A DNA stretch of 64,000 bases from Rhizobium sp. NRK18 (GCF_024385575.1 NZ_JANFMV010000001.1:3129681-3193680); one strand, 5' to 3'. Positions 35,906 to 44,959 are shown, counted from the stretch's first letter. Translations and numbers: made by a program. Notes: a model not told the origin generated them from the sequence alone.

Positions 35906-37248
35906 CGTCCGGCCAGCGTCATGCCTTCGATCGCGATCGTCGGCGCGGCGGTGCCGAACTTTCGGTCGATATCGTTTGCGGGCGTCAGCCGCATGAACAT
36001 GTCCTTGAGGTTCGAGGCGATGGTCACTTCCGACACGGGGAAGGTCAGTTCGCCGTTCTCGATCCAGAAACCGGTGGCGCCGCGGCTGTACTCGCCGGAG
36101 ATCATGTTGACGCCCTGCCCGATCAGTTCGGTCACGTAGAAGCCGTTGCCGACGGAGCGGATCAGGTCTTCGGGGCTGATGTCGCCCGGTTCCAGCGCAA
36201 GGTTGGTCGAGGTCGGCGAGACGTTGGTTCCGCCGCGGGCGCCGCGGCCGTTCGTTTCCAGCCCCAGTTCGCGGGCGGCCGATGACGACAGAAACCAGTG
36301 CTTCAATACGCCGTCCTCGATCATCGTCATCTTCTCGCCCCTGACGCCCTCGCCGTCAAAGGGACGCGAGGCCGGTCCGCGCACGATCATCGGATCATCG
36401 GTGATGTTGAGCCCGGCCTTCAAGACCTGCTGGCCCATCCGGTCGCGCAGGAAGCTCGTCTTGCGGGCGACCGACGCGCCATTGATCGCACCGGCGATAT
36501 GACCGACAAAGCCGCGGGCGATCCGCGGATCGAAGACGACGGTGAGGTTGGAGCCCGTATCGACCTGACGCGGATTGAGGCGGCGGACCGCCCGTTCGCC
36601 AGCCCGGCGGCCGATCTCGCCGGCATCCTCGAGCTCGGCGAAGAACAGCCGGCTGTCGAAATCATAGTCCCGCTCCATCGCCGTGCCCTCGCCTGCGATG
36701 GCGCTGGCGGAGCGCGAGAAGCGCGACCCCATGTAGCTGCCGGAAAAACCGTCCGAGGTGACCAGCACGAGGCCGCCCATGCCGGCGGACGCCGATGCGC
36801 CGGGGGAATTGGTGACGCCTTCCACGGAAAGGACCGCAGCTTCCGCGGCAAGGGCTGCTTCCGTCAGCGCTTCGGCGCTGACCTCGGTCGGATCGTAAAG
36901 GTCAAGATCGGCAATCGAGGTGGCAAGACGGGCGGGATCGGCAAGACCGGCATATGGATCTTCCGGAGAAACCTTCGCCATGGCGACGGCCCGTTCGGCC
37001 AGCGCCTTGAGGTCGGCTCCCGGATTGGCCGAAACGCTCGCAACCTGCCGTCCGACGAAGACACGCAAAGAAAAATCGTCGCTCTCGGCGGCGCTGGTGC
37101 CTTCCACCTTGCCATTGCGGACGCTGACCGAATGGCCATAGCTGCGCACGACGACGGCGTCGGCCGCATCGGCTCCGGCGCTGCGCGCCAGGTCGACGAG
37201 TTCGGAGGCGCGGGCAAGGAGTGTTTCGGAATTGATTTCTGAGGACAT
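35902..37248 (-). CDS. pmbA: TldD/PmbA family metallopeptidase PmbA
   Basis: A 448-residue protein of the TldD/PmbA family. Together with TldD, PmbA (TldE) forms a heterodimeric metalloprotease that matures or degrades modified peptides such as microcins and CcdA. Recognisable segments are SVRNGKVEG near residue 43, an Ala/Glu-rich middle, FDPRIARGFVGHIAGAINGA and RGGTNVSPTSTNL, then FWIENGELTFPVSEVTIA. The metal-binding HExxxH motif belongs to TldD and is absent here, as expected for the PmbA partner. The ATG at 37246-37248 follows a GGAAAGG ribosome site. It starts an operon with the bisphosphatase gene. Confidence 0.93.
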   Translation of the reverse strand: MSSEINSETLLARASELVDLARSAGADAADAVVVRSYGHSVSVRNGKVEGTSAAESDDFSLRVFVGRQVASVSANPGADLKALAERAVAMAKVSPEDPYAGLADPARLATSIADLDLYDPTEVSAEALTEAALAAEAAVLSVEGVTNSPGASASAGMGGLVLVTSDGFSGSYMGSRFSRSASAIAGEGTAMERDYDFDSRLFFAELEDAGEIGRRAGERAVRRLNPRQVDTGSNLTVVFDPRIARGFVGHIAGAINGASVARKTSFLRDRMGQQVLKAGLNITDDPMIVRGPASRPFDGEGVRGEKMTMIEDGVLKHWFLSSSAARELGLETNGRGARGGTNVSPTSTNLALEPGDISPEDLIRSVGNGFYVTELIGQGVNMISGEYSRGATGFWIENGELTFPVSEVTIASNLKDMFMRLTPANDIDRKFGTAAPTIAIEGMTLAGR

Positions 37249-37373
37249 GTTGGACCTTTCCTTTGCGCTCCATTTATTGTGCAGTACACAAAGCATCAAG
37301 TGTCGCCACGCCAATCCACCACTGCCTGTGGCCGGGTGCGACGATAAATATCGTTTCAAACGCCGGAGCCGCA

Positions 37374-39152
37374 ATGAGCGACACACATGCCATGCTGACG
37401 GACACCATCGTTTTGTTGGGTGGAGCAACGCTTGCCGCTCCGATCTTCAAGAAACTAGGGCTCGGCACCGTTCTCGGCTACCTCGCGGCCGGCGTTCTTC
37501 TCGGACCGGTGTTCGCGCGCATCAGCGACGGCGAGCAGATCCTCTCCGTCGCCGAGCTCGGCGTGGTGCTGCTGCTCTTCATCGTCGGGCTGGAACTCAA
37601 ACCATCGCGGCTCTGGCAGATGCGGCGCGACATCTTCGGTCTCGGCTCCGCGCAGGTGATCGTCAGCGGCTCCGTCATCACCGCGGTGCTGATCTGGGGC
37701 GGGTTTCCGGGATGGCAGGGCGCAGTGATCGCCGGGTTCGGCCTGGCGCTTTCGTCCACTGCCTTCGCCCTCCAGATCCTCGACGACGACGGCGACACAA
37801 ATACCCGATACGGCCAGAGGTCTTTCTCCATCCTGCTCTTGCAGGACCTCGCCATCGTGCCGCTGCTGGCGCTGATCCCGGCCTTCGGCAGCGGCGGCGG
37901 CGAAGCGCAGACGCCGGCGCTCGTCAGTCTCGGCATCGCCGTCCTTGCCGTCGGCGGGCTGATCACCGCAGGGCGCTACCTGCTGACGCCGCTGTTCCAG
38001 ACGATCGCCAGCACCGGCGCGCGCGAGGCGATGATCGCGGCCGCCCTGTTCGTGGTGCTCGGCTCGGCGGCGCTCATGCAATTCGCCGGTCTTTCCATGG
38101 CCATGGGCGCCTTCCTCGCCGGCCTGATGCTTGCCGAATCCTCCTACCGTCACGAGCTGGAAGCGGACATCGAACCGTTCCGCGGTATCCTGCTGGCTGT
38201 CTTCTTCATCGCCGTCGGCCTGTCGCTGAAGCTCGACGTCATTGCCGATCACTGGCTGTTGATCCTCGTTTCGGTGCCGCTGCTGATGGCGGCGAAGGCC
38301 GCGATCCTCTATGCGACCTGCCGGATTGCCGGCTCTTCGCACGAAGACGCCGTGAAGATCGCGGCGCTGCTGCCGCAGGGCGGCGAATTCGGCTTCGTGC
38401 TGTTCACCACGGCTGCCACCGCCGGGCTCTTTTCCGAGAACGTCGCCTCGACGATGATCGCCGTCGTCACCCTGTCCATGGCGCTCACTCCGCTTGCCGT
38501 GCGGCTTGCGGGACGGTTCATCGCACCGCCGCAGGACGAGGTGATCGACGAGGATTTCGAAGGTGCTGGCGCCGACGTGCTGATGATCGGCTTTTCGCGC
38601 TTCGGCCAGATCGCCGCTCAGGTGCTGCTTGCCGGCGGCAGCGAGGTGACCGTCCTCGACACCTCCGCCGAACGCATCCGCCAGGCAGCGCGCTTCGGCT
38701 TCCGCATCTATTTCGGCGACGGCCAGCGCAAGGACGTGCTGATTTCCGCCGGCATCGAAAAGGCCAAGATCGTCGCCGTCTGCACGCAGAGGAAGGAGAC
38801 GACCGACCACGTCATCGACCTGATCCAGTCGGAATTTCCGAATGTCAGGATTTTCGCCCGCTCCTACGACCGCGTGCATTCGCTGTCACTGAAAGCGCGC
38901 GGCGTCGAGTACGAACTTCGCGAAACGCTGGAATCCGGTCTCAAATTCGGCCGAAAGACGCTGGAAGGCCTCGGTCTCGGCCAGGAACAGGCGATGGCGA
39001 TCGGCGACGACATCCGCCGGCGAGACGCCGAACGGCTGGAGATCCAGGCGGCGGAGGGAATTTCGGCCGGACTTCACATGCTGCATTCGCGCCCGGTCCG
39101 GCCGGAGCCGCTGACAAAACCCAAGCGGCAGGTGGAAGAGATCGAGGACTAG
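37374..39152 (+). CDS. Kef-type CPA2 cation/proton antiporter
   Basis: A 592-residue inner-membrane protein. The N-terminal 380 residues contain about 12 hydrophobic segments of the CPA2 exchanger family (GYLAAGVLLGP, GVVLLLFIVGLELKP, SSTAFALQIL). A cytosolic TrkA-N (RCK) domain follows from about residue 395 (LMIGFSRFGQIAAQVLL, then VTVLDTS), so NAD(H)-type nucleotide binding is likely. It resembles KefB/KefC potassium efflux systems. No KefF/KefG ancillary gene is nearby. The ATG at 37374 has a GGAG ribosome site; the gene is divergent from pmbA and its stop codon overlaps that of the convergent patatin-like gene. Confidence 0.9.
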   Translation: MSDTHAMLTDTIVLLGGATLAAPIFKKLGLGTVLGYLAAGVLLGPVFARISDGEQILSVAELGVVLLLFIVGLELKPSRLWQMRRDIFGLGSAQVIVSGSVITAVLIWGGFPGWQGAVIAGFGLALSSTAFALQILDDDGDTNTRYGQRSFSILLLQDLAIVPLLALIPAFGSGGGEAQTPALVSLGIAVLAVGGLITAGRYLLTPLFQTIASTGAREAMIAAALFVVLGSAALMQFAGLSMAMGAFLAGLMLAESSYRHELEADIEPFRGILLAVFFIAVGLSLKLDVIADHWLLILVSVPLLMAAKAAILYATCRIAGSSHEDAVKIAALLPQGGEFGFVLFTTAATAGLFSENVASTMIAVVTLSMALTPLAVRLAGRFIAPPQDEVIDEDFEGAGADVLMIGFSRFGQIAAQVLLAGGSEVTVLDTSAERIRQAARFGFRIYFGDGQRKDVLISAGIEKAKIVAVCTQRKETTDHVIDLIQSEFPNVRIFARSYDRVHSLSLKARGVEYELRETLESGLKFGRKTLEGLGLGQEQAMAIGDDIRRRDAERLEIQAAEGISAGLHMLHSRPVRPEPLTKPKRQVEEIED

Positions 39153-40006
39153 GAGACCAGCCGCCGCTCGATTTCTCGGTCGATCGCAAACTTGACGTCG
39201 TCCTTCAGGGCGCGGGAGCTTTCCAGCACCTCGCCTGCCTTCATGAAGTCGAGAACGTGGAAACGGCCGACGGCAGGGCGCAGGAAGATGTGCGGCTTCT
39301 GCTGGCTGATCTTCAGCGCGATGATCGCCTGCATCATCAGCTGGCTGGCACCGAAAAGGCTGTCGATGCGGGCCGGGATCTGGTCTGCGTCACCCTCCGG
39401 TCCGCCGACCACGTCGACACCGATGACGATATCAGCCTTGTCCATCAGATAATCGAAGGGCACTGGATTGGTGATGCCGCCGTCGATCATCACCCGGCCG
39501 TTGATGGTCACCGGCATGAAGACGGCGGGAATGGCCGCAGAGGCCGCCAGCGCCTGGAAGAGATCGCCCTCGGAGAGCACGAGTTCCTTCTGCCCGTAAT
39601 AGTCGGTCACGCAGATCGTCGTCGGAATGGTGAGCGCGGAGAAGTCTTCGGGAATTTCGCCCGGCAGGAAGGCGCGCAGGATCCGCTCCAGATTGTACTG
39701 GCCGAAGCGGAAGCCGTTCATGACGTCGCGCATCGTCGTCGGGCGCAGGCTCCAGATGCGGTTCATCACCTCGCCGGGCTTGCCGACTGTGGAAAGCGTA
39801 TGGTCGCGGATATGTTCACCCGAAAGGCCCGCAGCCATGGCCGCGCCCATGATCGCCCCGATCGAGGAGCCGGCGATCGCCACCGGGCGAATGCCGAGCT
39901 CGTCGAGCGCCTCGATGACGTGGATATGGGCGAGGCCCCGCGCGCCGCCGCCGCCGAAGGCGACTGCAACGGTCGGTGTCGAGCTCGTGGTCGAAGCGTC
40001 GGTCAT
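39149..40006 (-). CDS. Patatin-like phospholipase family protein (RssA type)
   Basis: A 285-residue putative lipid acyl hydrolase. The oxyanion loop is GGGGARGLAH (about residues 18-27), the nucleophile elbow is GSSIG (about residue 45), and the catalytic Asp lies in MIDGGI (about residue 170), giving the Ser-Asp dyad of patatins. There is no signal peptide, so a cytoplasmic or inner-face location is likely. It lies seven bases after rsmD on the same strand. Substrate and role are unknown. Confidence 0.88.
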   Translation of the reverse strand: MTDASTTSSTPTVAVAFGGGGARGLAHIHVIEALDELGIRPVAIAGSSIGAIMGAAMAAGLSGEHIRDHTLSTVGKPGEVMNRIWSLRPTTMRDVMNGFRFGQYNLERILRAFLPGEIPEDFSALTIPTTICVTDYYGQKELVLSEGDLFQALAASAAIPAVFMPVTINGRVMIDGGITNPVPFDYLMDKADIVIGVDVVGGPEGDADQIPARIDSLFGASQLMMQAIIALKISQQKPHIFLRPAVGRFHVLDFMKAGEVLESSRALKDDVKFAIDREIERRLVS

Positions 40007-40013
40007 GCAGGCC

Positions 40014-40574
40014 TCACGCCGGCTGATAGCGATAGAAATGCATCCGCGTGTCGCCGAAGGTGCGCATCTCGGCGCTCATGAACTGGGCCGGAAGGATCGG
40101 GTCGACATCGGCGCGCTCTTCCAGAATCACAAGAGCGCCCGGTTTGATCCAGCCGCCCTCGGCCGCGCCGGCAAGCGCCTTTTCGCCGAGACCCTTGCCG
40201 TAGGGCGGATCGGCGAAGACGAAATCGAAGGGTTCCATCGTGCCCGGCTTGCCGATCTGGGTGGCATCGCGGCGCAGGATGCGCGCGCGGCCCTGCAGGC
40301 CGAACGCCTCGATATTGTCCCAGATGAGGCCACGGCCCTCGACGCCGTTCTCGATGAACAGCGCACTGCGGCAGCCGCGCGACAGGGCTTCTATGCCGAC
40401 CGCACCGGTGCCGGCGAAGACGTCGAGGATACGGCCGCCGTCGAGCACGTCCGCATAGGCGTGCGCCAGGATATTGAACAGGCTTTCGCGCGTCCGGTCG
40501 CTGGTCGGACGGATCGCATCGGATTTCGGCGTGGCCAGCGAGCGGCCACGGAACTCACCGCCGACGATCCGCAC
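40014..40574 (-). CDS. rsmD: 16S rRNA (guanine966-N2)-methyltransferase RsmD
   Basis: A 186-residue SAM-dependent enzyme that methylates G966 of 16S rRNA in the small subunit. It shows the family N-terminus VRIVGGEFRGR, then RPTSDRTRESLFN, the SAM site DVFAGTGAVGIEALSRG and the catalytic motif DPPY (FADPPYGKG). The start is GTG at 40572-40574, supported by a GAGGGG ribosome site and by matching the family N-terminus; a much longer open frame upstream only reads through the pseudouridine synthase gene out of frame. It overlaps that gene by 20 bases, so the two are probably translationally coupled. Confidence 0.92.
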   Translation of the reverse strand: MRIVGGEFRGRSLATPKSDAIRPTSDRTRESLFNILAHAYADVLDGGRILDVFAGTGAVGIEALSRGCRSALFIENGVEGRGLIWDNIEAFGLQGRARILRRDATQIGKPGTMEPFDFVFADPPYGKGLGEKALAGAAEGGWIKPGALVILEERADVDPILPAQFMSAEMRTFGDTRMHFYRYQPA

Positions 40575-42153
40575 TGCCGCCCCTCTTTCCTCCCGAAGGG
40601 CCACCTGAGCCACCGGGGCCACTTGAGCCACCGGGGCGACCGCCCGGCTTGCCACCACGACCGGCACCATCCCTTGGGCCACTGCGACCTTCGGATGCGC
40701 CGTCGCGCTTGGGTCCGCGGGCAGATGCAGGTCTGCCGCCTTCCGGGCGTCCACCGTCAGACCGTGCGCCGTCAGGCTTGCCGGAGCGCGGCCTGCCCGG
40801 GCCGCGGAACGGTGCCTCGCCGCGGGCTTCGCGCTGGGCGCGCTTGCGGGCTCTCTCCTCGGCCTTCTCGATGGCCTTGGGGCCGAGCGGCTTGGCGCCG
40901 GGCGCCATCCAGACATTGGCCGTGCGCTTGCCGGCGGCAGGCGCCTTCTTCTTCTTGAAGTCGTCCTTGTCGTCGCGCTTGCCGAAGCCGCCGGCCTTGG
41001 AGAAGCCACCCGGCTTCTTGGTGTCGAGACGGTCACGGGCGCGCTCGCGACGGTCGCCGTCGTCGCGGAAACGTTCCTCGCGTGCGGGACGCTCACGCTC
41101 TGCCGGGGCACTCCTGGCCGGTGCCGCGGCCCTTGGAGCGCGCTCCGCCTTTTCCTCGGATTCGACGACGTCGCCGGTCTTGGTGTAGATCGGCGCGTCG
41201 AAATTGGCCTTGGCCTCCTCGATGAGGCGCGGGCCGAGCTGGTCGCGCAGCATGCGGCCACGCACCTCGATCACCTTGCCTTCGCCAAGATCGCCGAGCT
41301 GGAAGGGACCGTAGGAAATACGGATCAGCCGGTTGACGTCGAGACCGAGCGCGCCGAGCACGTTCTTGATTTCGCGGTTCTTGCCTTCGCGCAGGCCCAT
41401 GGTGATCCAGACATTGTGGCCCTGGACGCGGTCTAGCGTGGCATCGATCGAGCCGTAGAGCACCCCGTCGACGGCAATGCCGTCCTTCAGCTTGTCGAGA
41501 TCGGCCTGCTCGATTTCGCCATAGGCGCGCACGCGGTAGCGGCGCAGCCAGCCGGTGGTCGGCAGTTCGAGGGTGCGGGCGAGACCGCCGTCATTGGTCA
41601 GAAGCAGCAGGCCCTCGGTGTTGATATCGAGGCGGCCGATCGACATGACGCGCGGCAGGTCCTTTGGCAGGCTTTCGAACACCGTCGGACGGCCTTCCGG
41701 ATCGGAGTTGGTCGTCACGAGGCCAGCCGTCTTGTGATAGAGCCACAGGCGGGTGCGCTCGATGCCGCGGATCTGCTCGTCATCGACCTCGATCTTGTCG
41801 GCAAACGTCACGTTGACGGCCGGGGTGGTCAGCACCTCGCCATTGAGCTTGATGCGGCCGTCGAGGATCATGCGCTCCACGTCGCGGCGCGAGGCGATGC
41901 CGGCACGTGCGAGAAGCTTTGAGATGCGCTCCGGCTCCTGCTCGGCATTCAGGCTGACCTCGGAGGTTGCCTGCGGCTTGATCACCGGCTTGGCATCGCG
42001 CGGCTCGCGGCGCGGCGCGCGCTTCTCGTCGGACTTCGCGGCAAAGGGCTTGCCGCCGTCCTTCGGGCCGCTCTTGAACGGCCGCTTCGGACCGGAGGAT
42101 TTTGCGCCCGCCGGTTTGGAACCGGGGCGCCTGGGCTTGTCATTGAATGCCAT
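40555..42153 (-). CDS. Pseudouridine synthase (RluB/RsuA family) with Arg/Gly-rich tails
   Basis: A 532-residue protein. Residues 1-75 are a basic Lys/Pro/Arg-rich extension. An S4 RNA-binding domain follows (ERISKLLARAGIASRRDVER), and then the RsuA/RluB catalytic domain with the catalytic Asp in MSIGRLDINTEGLLLLTND. Residues from about 340 to the end are low-complexity Arg, Gly, Lys and Ala sequence resembling an RGG-type tail, ending GKRGGSADRRR. E. coli RluB is about 290 residues, so nearly half of this protein is extension. It isomerises a uridine in 23S rRNA. The ATG at 42151-42153 is chosen over a longer frame. Confidence 0.9.
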   Translation of the reverse strand: MAFNDKPRRPGSKPAGAKSSGPKRPFKSGPKDGGKPFAAKSDEKRAPRREPRDAKPVIKPQATSEVSLNAEQEPERISKLLARAGIASRRDVERMILDGRIKLNGEVLTTPAVNVTFADKIEVDDEQIRGIERTRLWLYHKTAGLVTTNSDPEGRPTVFESLPKDLPRVMSIGRLDINTEGLLLLTNDGGLARTLELPTTGWLRRYRVRAYGEIEQADLDKLKDGIAVDGVLYGSIDATLDRVQGHNVWITMGLREGKNREIKNVLGALGLDVNRLIRISYGPFQLGDLGEGKVIEVRGRMLRDQLGPRLIEEAKANFDAPIYTKTGDVVESEEKAERAPRAAAPARSAPAERERPAREERFRDDGDRRERARDRLDTKKPGGFSKAGGFGKRDDKDDFKKKKAPAAGKRTANVWMAPGAKPLGPKAIEKAEERARKRAQREARGEAPFRGPGRPRSGKPDGARSDGGRPEGGRPASARGPKRDGASEGRSGPRDGAGRGGKPGGRPGGSSGPGGSGGPSGGKRGGSADRRR

Positions 42154-42292
42154 ATGTTGTTTGCCTTGTTGCGGTTCCGCGCCAAACGGTCCGACGCACT
42201 GCGCGCACACGCGACCGACAGGGGCGCGGCAGTGCCTATTCTTTGCGGCTCTCCTAGCAGTTTGGAGCCGCGCGGTTAAGAGGAAATATCGG

Positions 42293-42742
42293 GTGATCGG
42301 TACAATTCGCCATATGGAAGAGGCGCTTGAGGAGGCGCGGGCGGCAGGCGAGCGCGGCGAGGTGCCGATCGGCGCAGTCGTCGTCGTCGACGGCGAGATC
42401 ATCGCGCGCGCCGGCAACCGCACCCGCGAACTCAACGATGTGACCGCACATGCCGAAATCCTGGCCATCCGCGAAGCCTCCGCGAAGCTCGGACAGGAGC
42501 GGCTGACAGACGCCGACCTCTATGTCACGCTCGAGCCCTGCGCCATGTGCGCCGCGGCCATTTCGTTTGCCCGCATCCGCCGGCTCTACTATGGCGCCGA
42601 GGATCCGAAGGGGGGCGGCGTGCACCATGGCGGACGCTTCTACAGCCAGCCGACCTGCCACCATGCGCCGGAGGTCTATTCGGGGATCGACGAGCGCCGG
42701 GCCAGCGACATCCTGCGCGATTTCTTCGCCGGCAAGCGCTGA
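42293..42742 (+). CDS. tadA: tRNA-specific adenosine deaminase TadA
   Basis: A 149-residue zinc enzyme that converts A34 to inosine in tRNA-Arg(ACG). The active site is TAHAEI (His and catalytic Glu) and PCAMC (Cys-X2-Cys). I prefer a GTG start at 42293, because an AGAGGA ribosome site lies eight bases upstream and because the added VIGTIRHM completes the first helix (HMEEALEEA) expected in this family. The ATG at 42314 would give 142 residues and has no ribosome site. It is divergent from the pseudouridine synthase gene. Confidence 0.93.
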   Translation: MIGTIRHMEEALEEARAAGERGEVPIGAVVVVDGEIIARAGNRTRELNDVTAHAEILAIREASAKLGQERLTDADLYVTLEPCAMCAAAISFARIRRLYYGAEDPKGGGVHHGGRFYSQPTCHHAPEVYSGIDERRASDILRDFFAGKR

Positions 42743-42748
42743 GCGTCG

Positions 42749-43525
42749 CTAAACCGGAACGTCCATGATGACGGACTGCTCGACGGGCGCTTCAGCGACC
42801 ACGCAATTGCGGCCGGCGCGCTTTGCGCGGTAGAGCCGCTTGTCGGCCTCGCGGGCGGCGACGTCCAGATCAAAATGCGCCTCCATGGTGACGAGGCCGA
42901 TGCTGACCGTCAGAGAAACGGTCGCTTCGTCAAGAGCAAGCGATATCGTCTCCACGGCCGCGCGGATATCCTCGGCGGTGCGGCAGGCATCGGCGTGGCC
43001 GATCCCCGGCAGGAAAACGGCGAACTCCTCGCCGCCGATCCGGCCCCAGAGCGCATCGTCGCCCAGAACATCGCGGATCGCGGCGGCGATCCGCCGCAGG
43101 GCCGCGTCGCCGGCGTGATGACCGTAAGTGTCGTTGATGCTCTTGAAATGATCGACGTCGATATAGACGAGGCTTTCCGGTCCGCCTGCGCGGCATGTGG
43201 CTTCGACGGTGGCAAAGAAGGTTTCCCGGTTCATGGCACCGGTCATCGCGTCGATCCGGGATTTCTCGTAGAGTTCGCGGTGGGCCCGCTTGAGATCGGC
43301 GTGCGCGATCCGCAACTCGTCGCGAATGCGTCTGAGCCGCGCCTGCTGCGCGAACTGGAAGGCGCTGACCGGCCAGGAGATCAGCAGCGGGCAGACGATC
43401 GCCATGATCAGGCCGTTGCCGTCGACGTGGCCGCCCATCAACGGCACGGCGATGAAGCAGATGGACAGCGAGGCGAGAACCGAAAGGACGGCGGCAATCG
43501 ATGCCTTGGCAAAGATGGCCGTCAT
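42749..43525 (-). CDS. Membrane-bound diguanylate cyclase
   Basis: A 258-residue protein. Two hydrophobic segments at about residues 5-30 and 35-60 anchor it in the membrane. A coiled-coil linker (about 62-95) leads to a GGDEF domain with an intact active site, RIGGEEFAVFLPG near residue 175, and the substrate sequence DVDHFKSINDTYGH. It should make c-di-GMP. The usual RxxD inhibitory site five residues before GGEEF is replaced by VLGD, so product inhibition at that site is probably lost. No periplasmic sensing domain is present. The ATG at 43523-43525 has a GAGGAGGG ribosome site. Confidence 0.9.
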   Translation of the reverse strand: MTAIFAKASIAAVLSVLASLSICFIAVPLMGGHVDGNGLIMAIVCPLLISWPVSAFQFAQQARLRRIRDELRIAHADLKRAHRELYEKSRIDAMTGAMNRETFFATVEATCRAGGPESLVYIDVDHFKSINDTYGHHAGDAALRRIAAAIRDVLGDDALWGRIGGEEFAVFLPGIGHADACRTAEDIRAAVETISLALDEATVSLTVSIGLVTMEAHFDLDVAAREADKRLYRAKRAGRNCVVAEAPVEQSVIMDVPV

Positions 43526-43648
43526 CCCGGGCGCCCTCCTCATCGCTGGTTTATCAAATCGATGAAACCGGGCATATCGGCAATGGGTTTACGAAATGCA
43601 AAAGCCAGAAAGCCAGGCTTCACATGGGGGCGTTGACGACGTCGACCG

Positions 43649-44128
43649 TCAGCCGTCGGCGAAGGTCTTCAGCGCGTCGCCGGCGAGCCTGTAGCGCATC
43701 CATTCGCTCTGGGGTTCGGCGCCCATGGATTCGTAGACGCGAATGGCCGGCTCGTTCCAGGTAAGCACGCTCCACTCGAAACGGCCGCAGTCTTCTTCCA
43801 CCGCCGTACGGGCGAGATACTTCAAAAGCCGCTTGCCGGCGCCGCGGCCGCGATGCGATGGCGACACGTAGAGGTCTTCGAGATAGAGCCCCTTCTTCGC
43901 CTGCCAGGTGGAATAGTTGTAGAACCAGATGCAGAAACCGACGGGCTCGCCGTCATCCTCGCAGATCGCCGCCTTCGTGACGGAGCCCTCGCCGAAGATC
44001 GAGCGCATCAGGCTCTCCTCGGTCGCCTCGACCTCGTGCTCGGCCATCTCGTAGGTGGCGAGTTCGACGATGAAACGCAGGATGAGAGGCACATCCGCAG
44101 GGACGGCACGGCGAATGGTCAAAGCCAT
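43649..44128 (-). CDS. GNAT family N-acetyltransferase
   Basis: A 159-residue acetyltransferase with a complete GNAT fold. It begins LTIRRAVPADVPLI, and the acetyl-CoA loop is SPSHRGRGAGKRLL near residue 100, followed by WNEPAIRVYESMGA. The sequence LEDLYVSPSHRGRG resembles the spermidine/spermine acetyltransferase-like branch, but the substrate is not certain. It is on the same strand as, and about 30 bases downstream of, the lipoprotein gene. A longer frame upstream runs out of frame through that gene, so the ATG at 44126-44128 is used. Confidence 0.88.
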   Translation of the reverse strand: MALTIRRAVPADVPLILRFIVELATYEMAEHEVEATEESLMRSIFGEGSVTKAAICEDDGEPVGFCIWFYNYSTWQAKKGLYLEDLYVSPSHRGRGAGKRLLKYLARTAVEEDCGRFEWSVLTWNEPAIRVYESMGAEPQSEWMRYRLAGDALKTFADG

Positions 44129-44159
44129 GGCAAGCGCCTCCGGCCGAATGATGCAAGCA

Positions 44160-44825
44160 TTACTGGCAGGCTTCCTTGCCGGAGCTCCACGGCATCGAGC
44201 AGTACCAGGGACGCTGGCGCTCTGCGAGGGCTTCCTTCTTGCGGCGCTTTTCCTTGACCTTCTCGGGCTCGCCGACATCGTCCAGCAAGGCCGGATCCTG
44301 AACGGTGCGATACTTGTCCGGCGGATCGCTGAGGTAGCGGCGCTGGTCGATATAGGCACCCTTCTGCAGCTTGCGCGCCTCGCGATAAGCCGCCTGCTGT
44401 TCCTTTTCGGACAGCTGCTTGGCTGTTCCGGCAGAGGCTGCGAGCGGCGAGCGATAGGTCGCGTTGTCCTCGTTGGCCGACGCTTCCGCGAGCAGTCGAG
44501 CGCGCGTTTCTTCAGGCGCTTCGACCCAGGCCGGATTGCTCTTCGATGCGAGGCTCTGTTCCGGCGGTACAAGCGTTGCCTGTTCCGGATTGGAGGGAAC
44601 GACGAGCGTCGGACGCGGCTGGGCATTGGCCAACGCGGTCTTCTGCTTTTCCTTCGCTTCCTTGTTGCTCAGCGAAACGGCGCTGCCGAGGTCGTCAACC
44701 AGCTGCTCGGCGGAGGTCTTGCCGGTTCCATAAGTCGGGCTGCTGACACACCCCGTGGCCATGACACTGGCAACCAGCGCCGCTGCAATACCAGCGCCTA
44801 CGCGAAACCGATGCGACATTACCAT
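44160..44825 (-). CDS. Hypothetical lipoprotein
   Basis: A 221-residue protein of unknown function. The N-terminus is a lipoprotein signal peptide: positive MVMSHRFR, a hydrophobic stretch and a lipobox ending ATGC, with Cys near residue 26. The mature part is hydrophilic and rich in Ala, Glu, Lys and Gln, with helical segments (SEKEQQAAYREARKLQK and KVKEKRRKKEALAERQ). No domain family was recognised. It ends CSMPWSSGKEACQ, so two further cysteines could form a disulphide. The ATG at 44823-44825 has a GGAAGGA ribosome site. It may be co-transcribed with the GNAT gene that follows. Confidence 0.75.
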   Translation of the reverse strand: MVMSHRFRVGAGIAAALVASVMATGCVSSPTYGTGKTSAEQLVDDLGSAVSLSNKEAKEKQKTALANAQPRPTLVVPSNPEQATLVPPEQSLASKSNPAWVEAPEETRARLLAEASANEDNATYRSPLAASAGTAKQLSEKEQQAAYREARKLQKGAYIDQRRYLSDPPDKYRTVQDPALLDDVGEPEKVKEKRRKKEALAERQRPWYCSMPWSSGKEACQ

Positions 44826-44916
44826 GCAAATCCTTCCAGCCCGCTGTTCGGACCCTCTCAAACAGCCAGTCTGCGCCTCTTAGGTGCTAAATCCGACCAA
44901 TTTCAGGCAGGGTTTT

Positions 44917-44950
44917 ACCGGATGAAAAGCATTAGTGCAATTCATCCGGT
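44917..44950. repeat. Perfect 10-bp inverted repeat after ileS
   Basis: ACCGGATGAA (44917-44926) and TTCATCCGGT (44941-44950) are perfect inverted copies around a 14-base loop. It lies ten bases past the ileS stop on its downstream side and upstream of the lipoprotein gene. There is no T run in the ileS direction, so it may be a stability hairpin or an operator rather than a plain terminator. Confidence 0.55.
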
Positions 44951-44959
44951 TGTTGTTAC

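Noticed and set aside
37232..40081. 949-codon plus-strand frame spanning the Kef-type gene and the patatin-like gene
   Set aside because: It is out of frame with the antiporter and antisense to the patatin-like gene; the product is Arg-rich with no domains.
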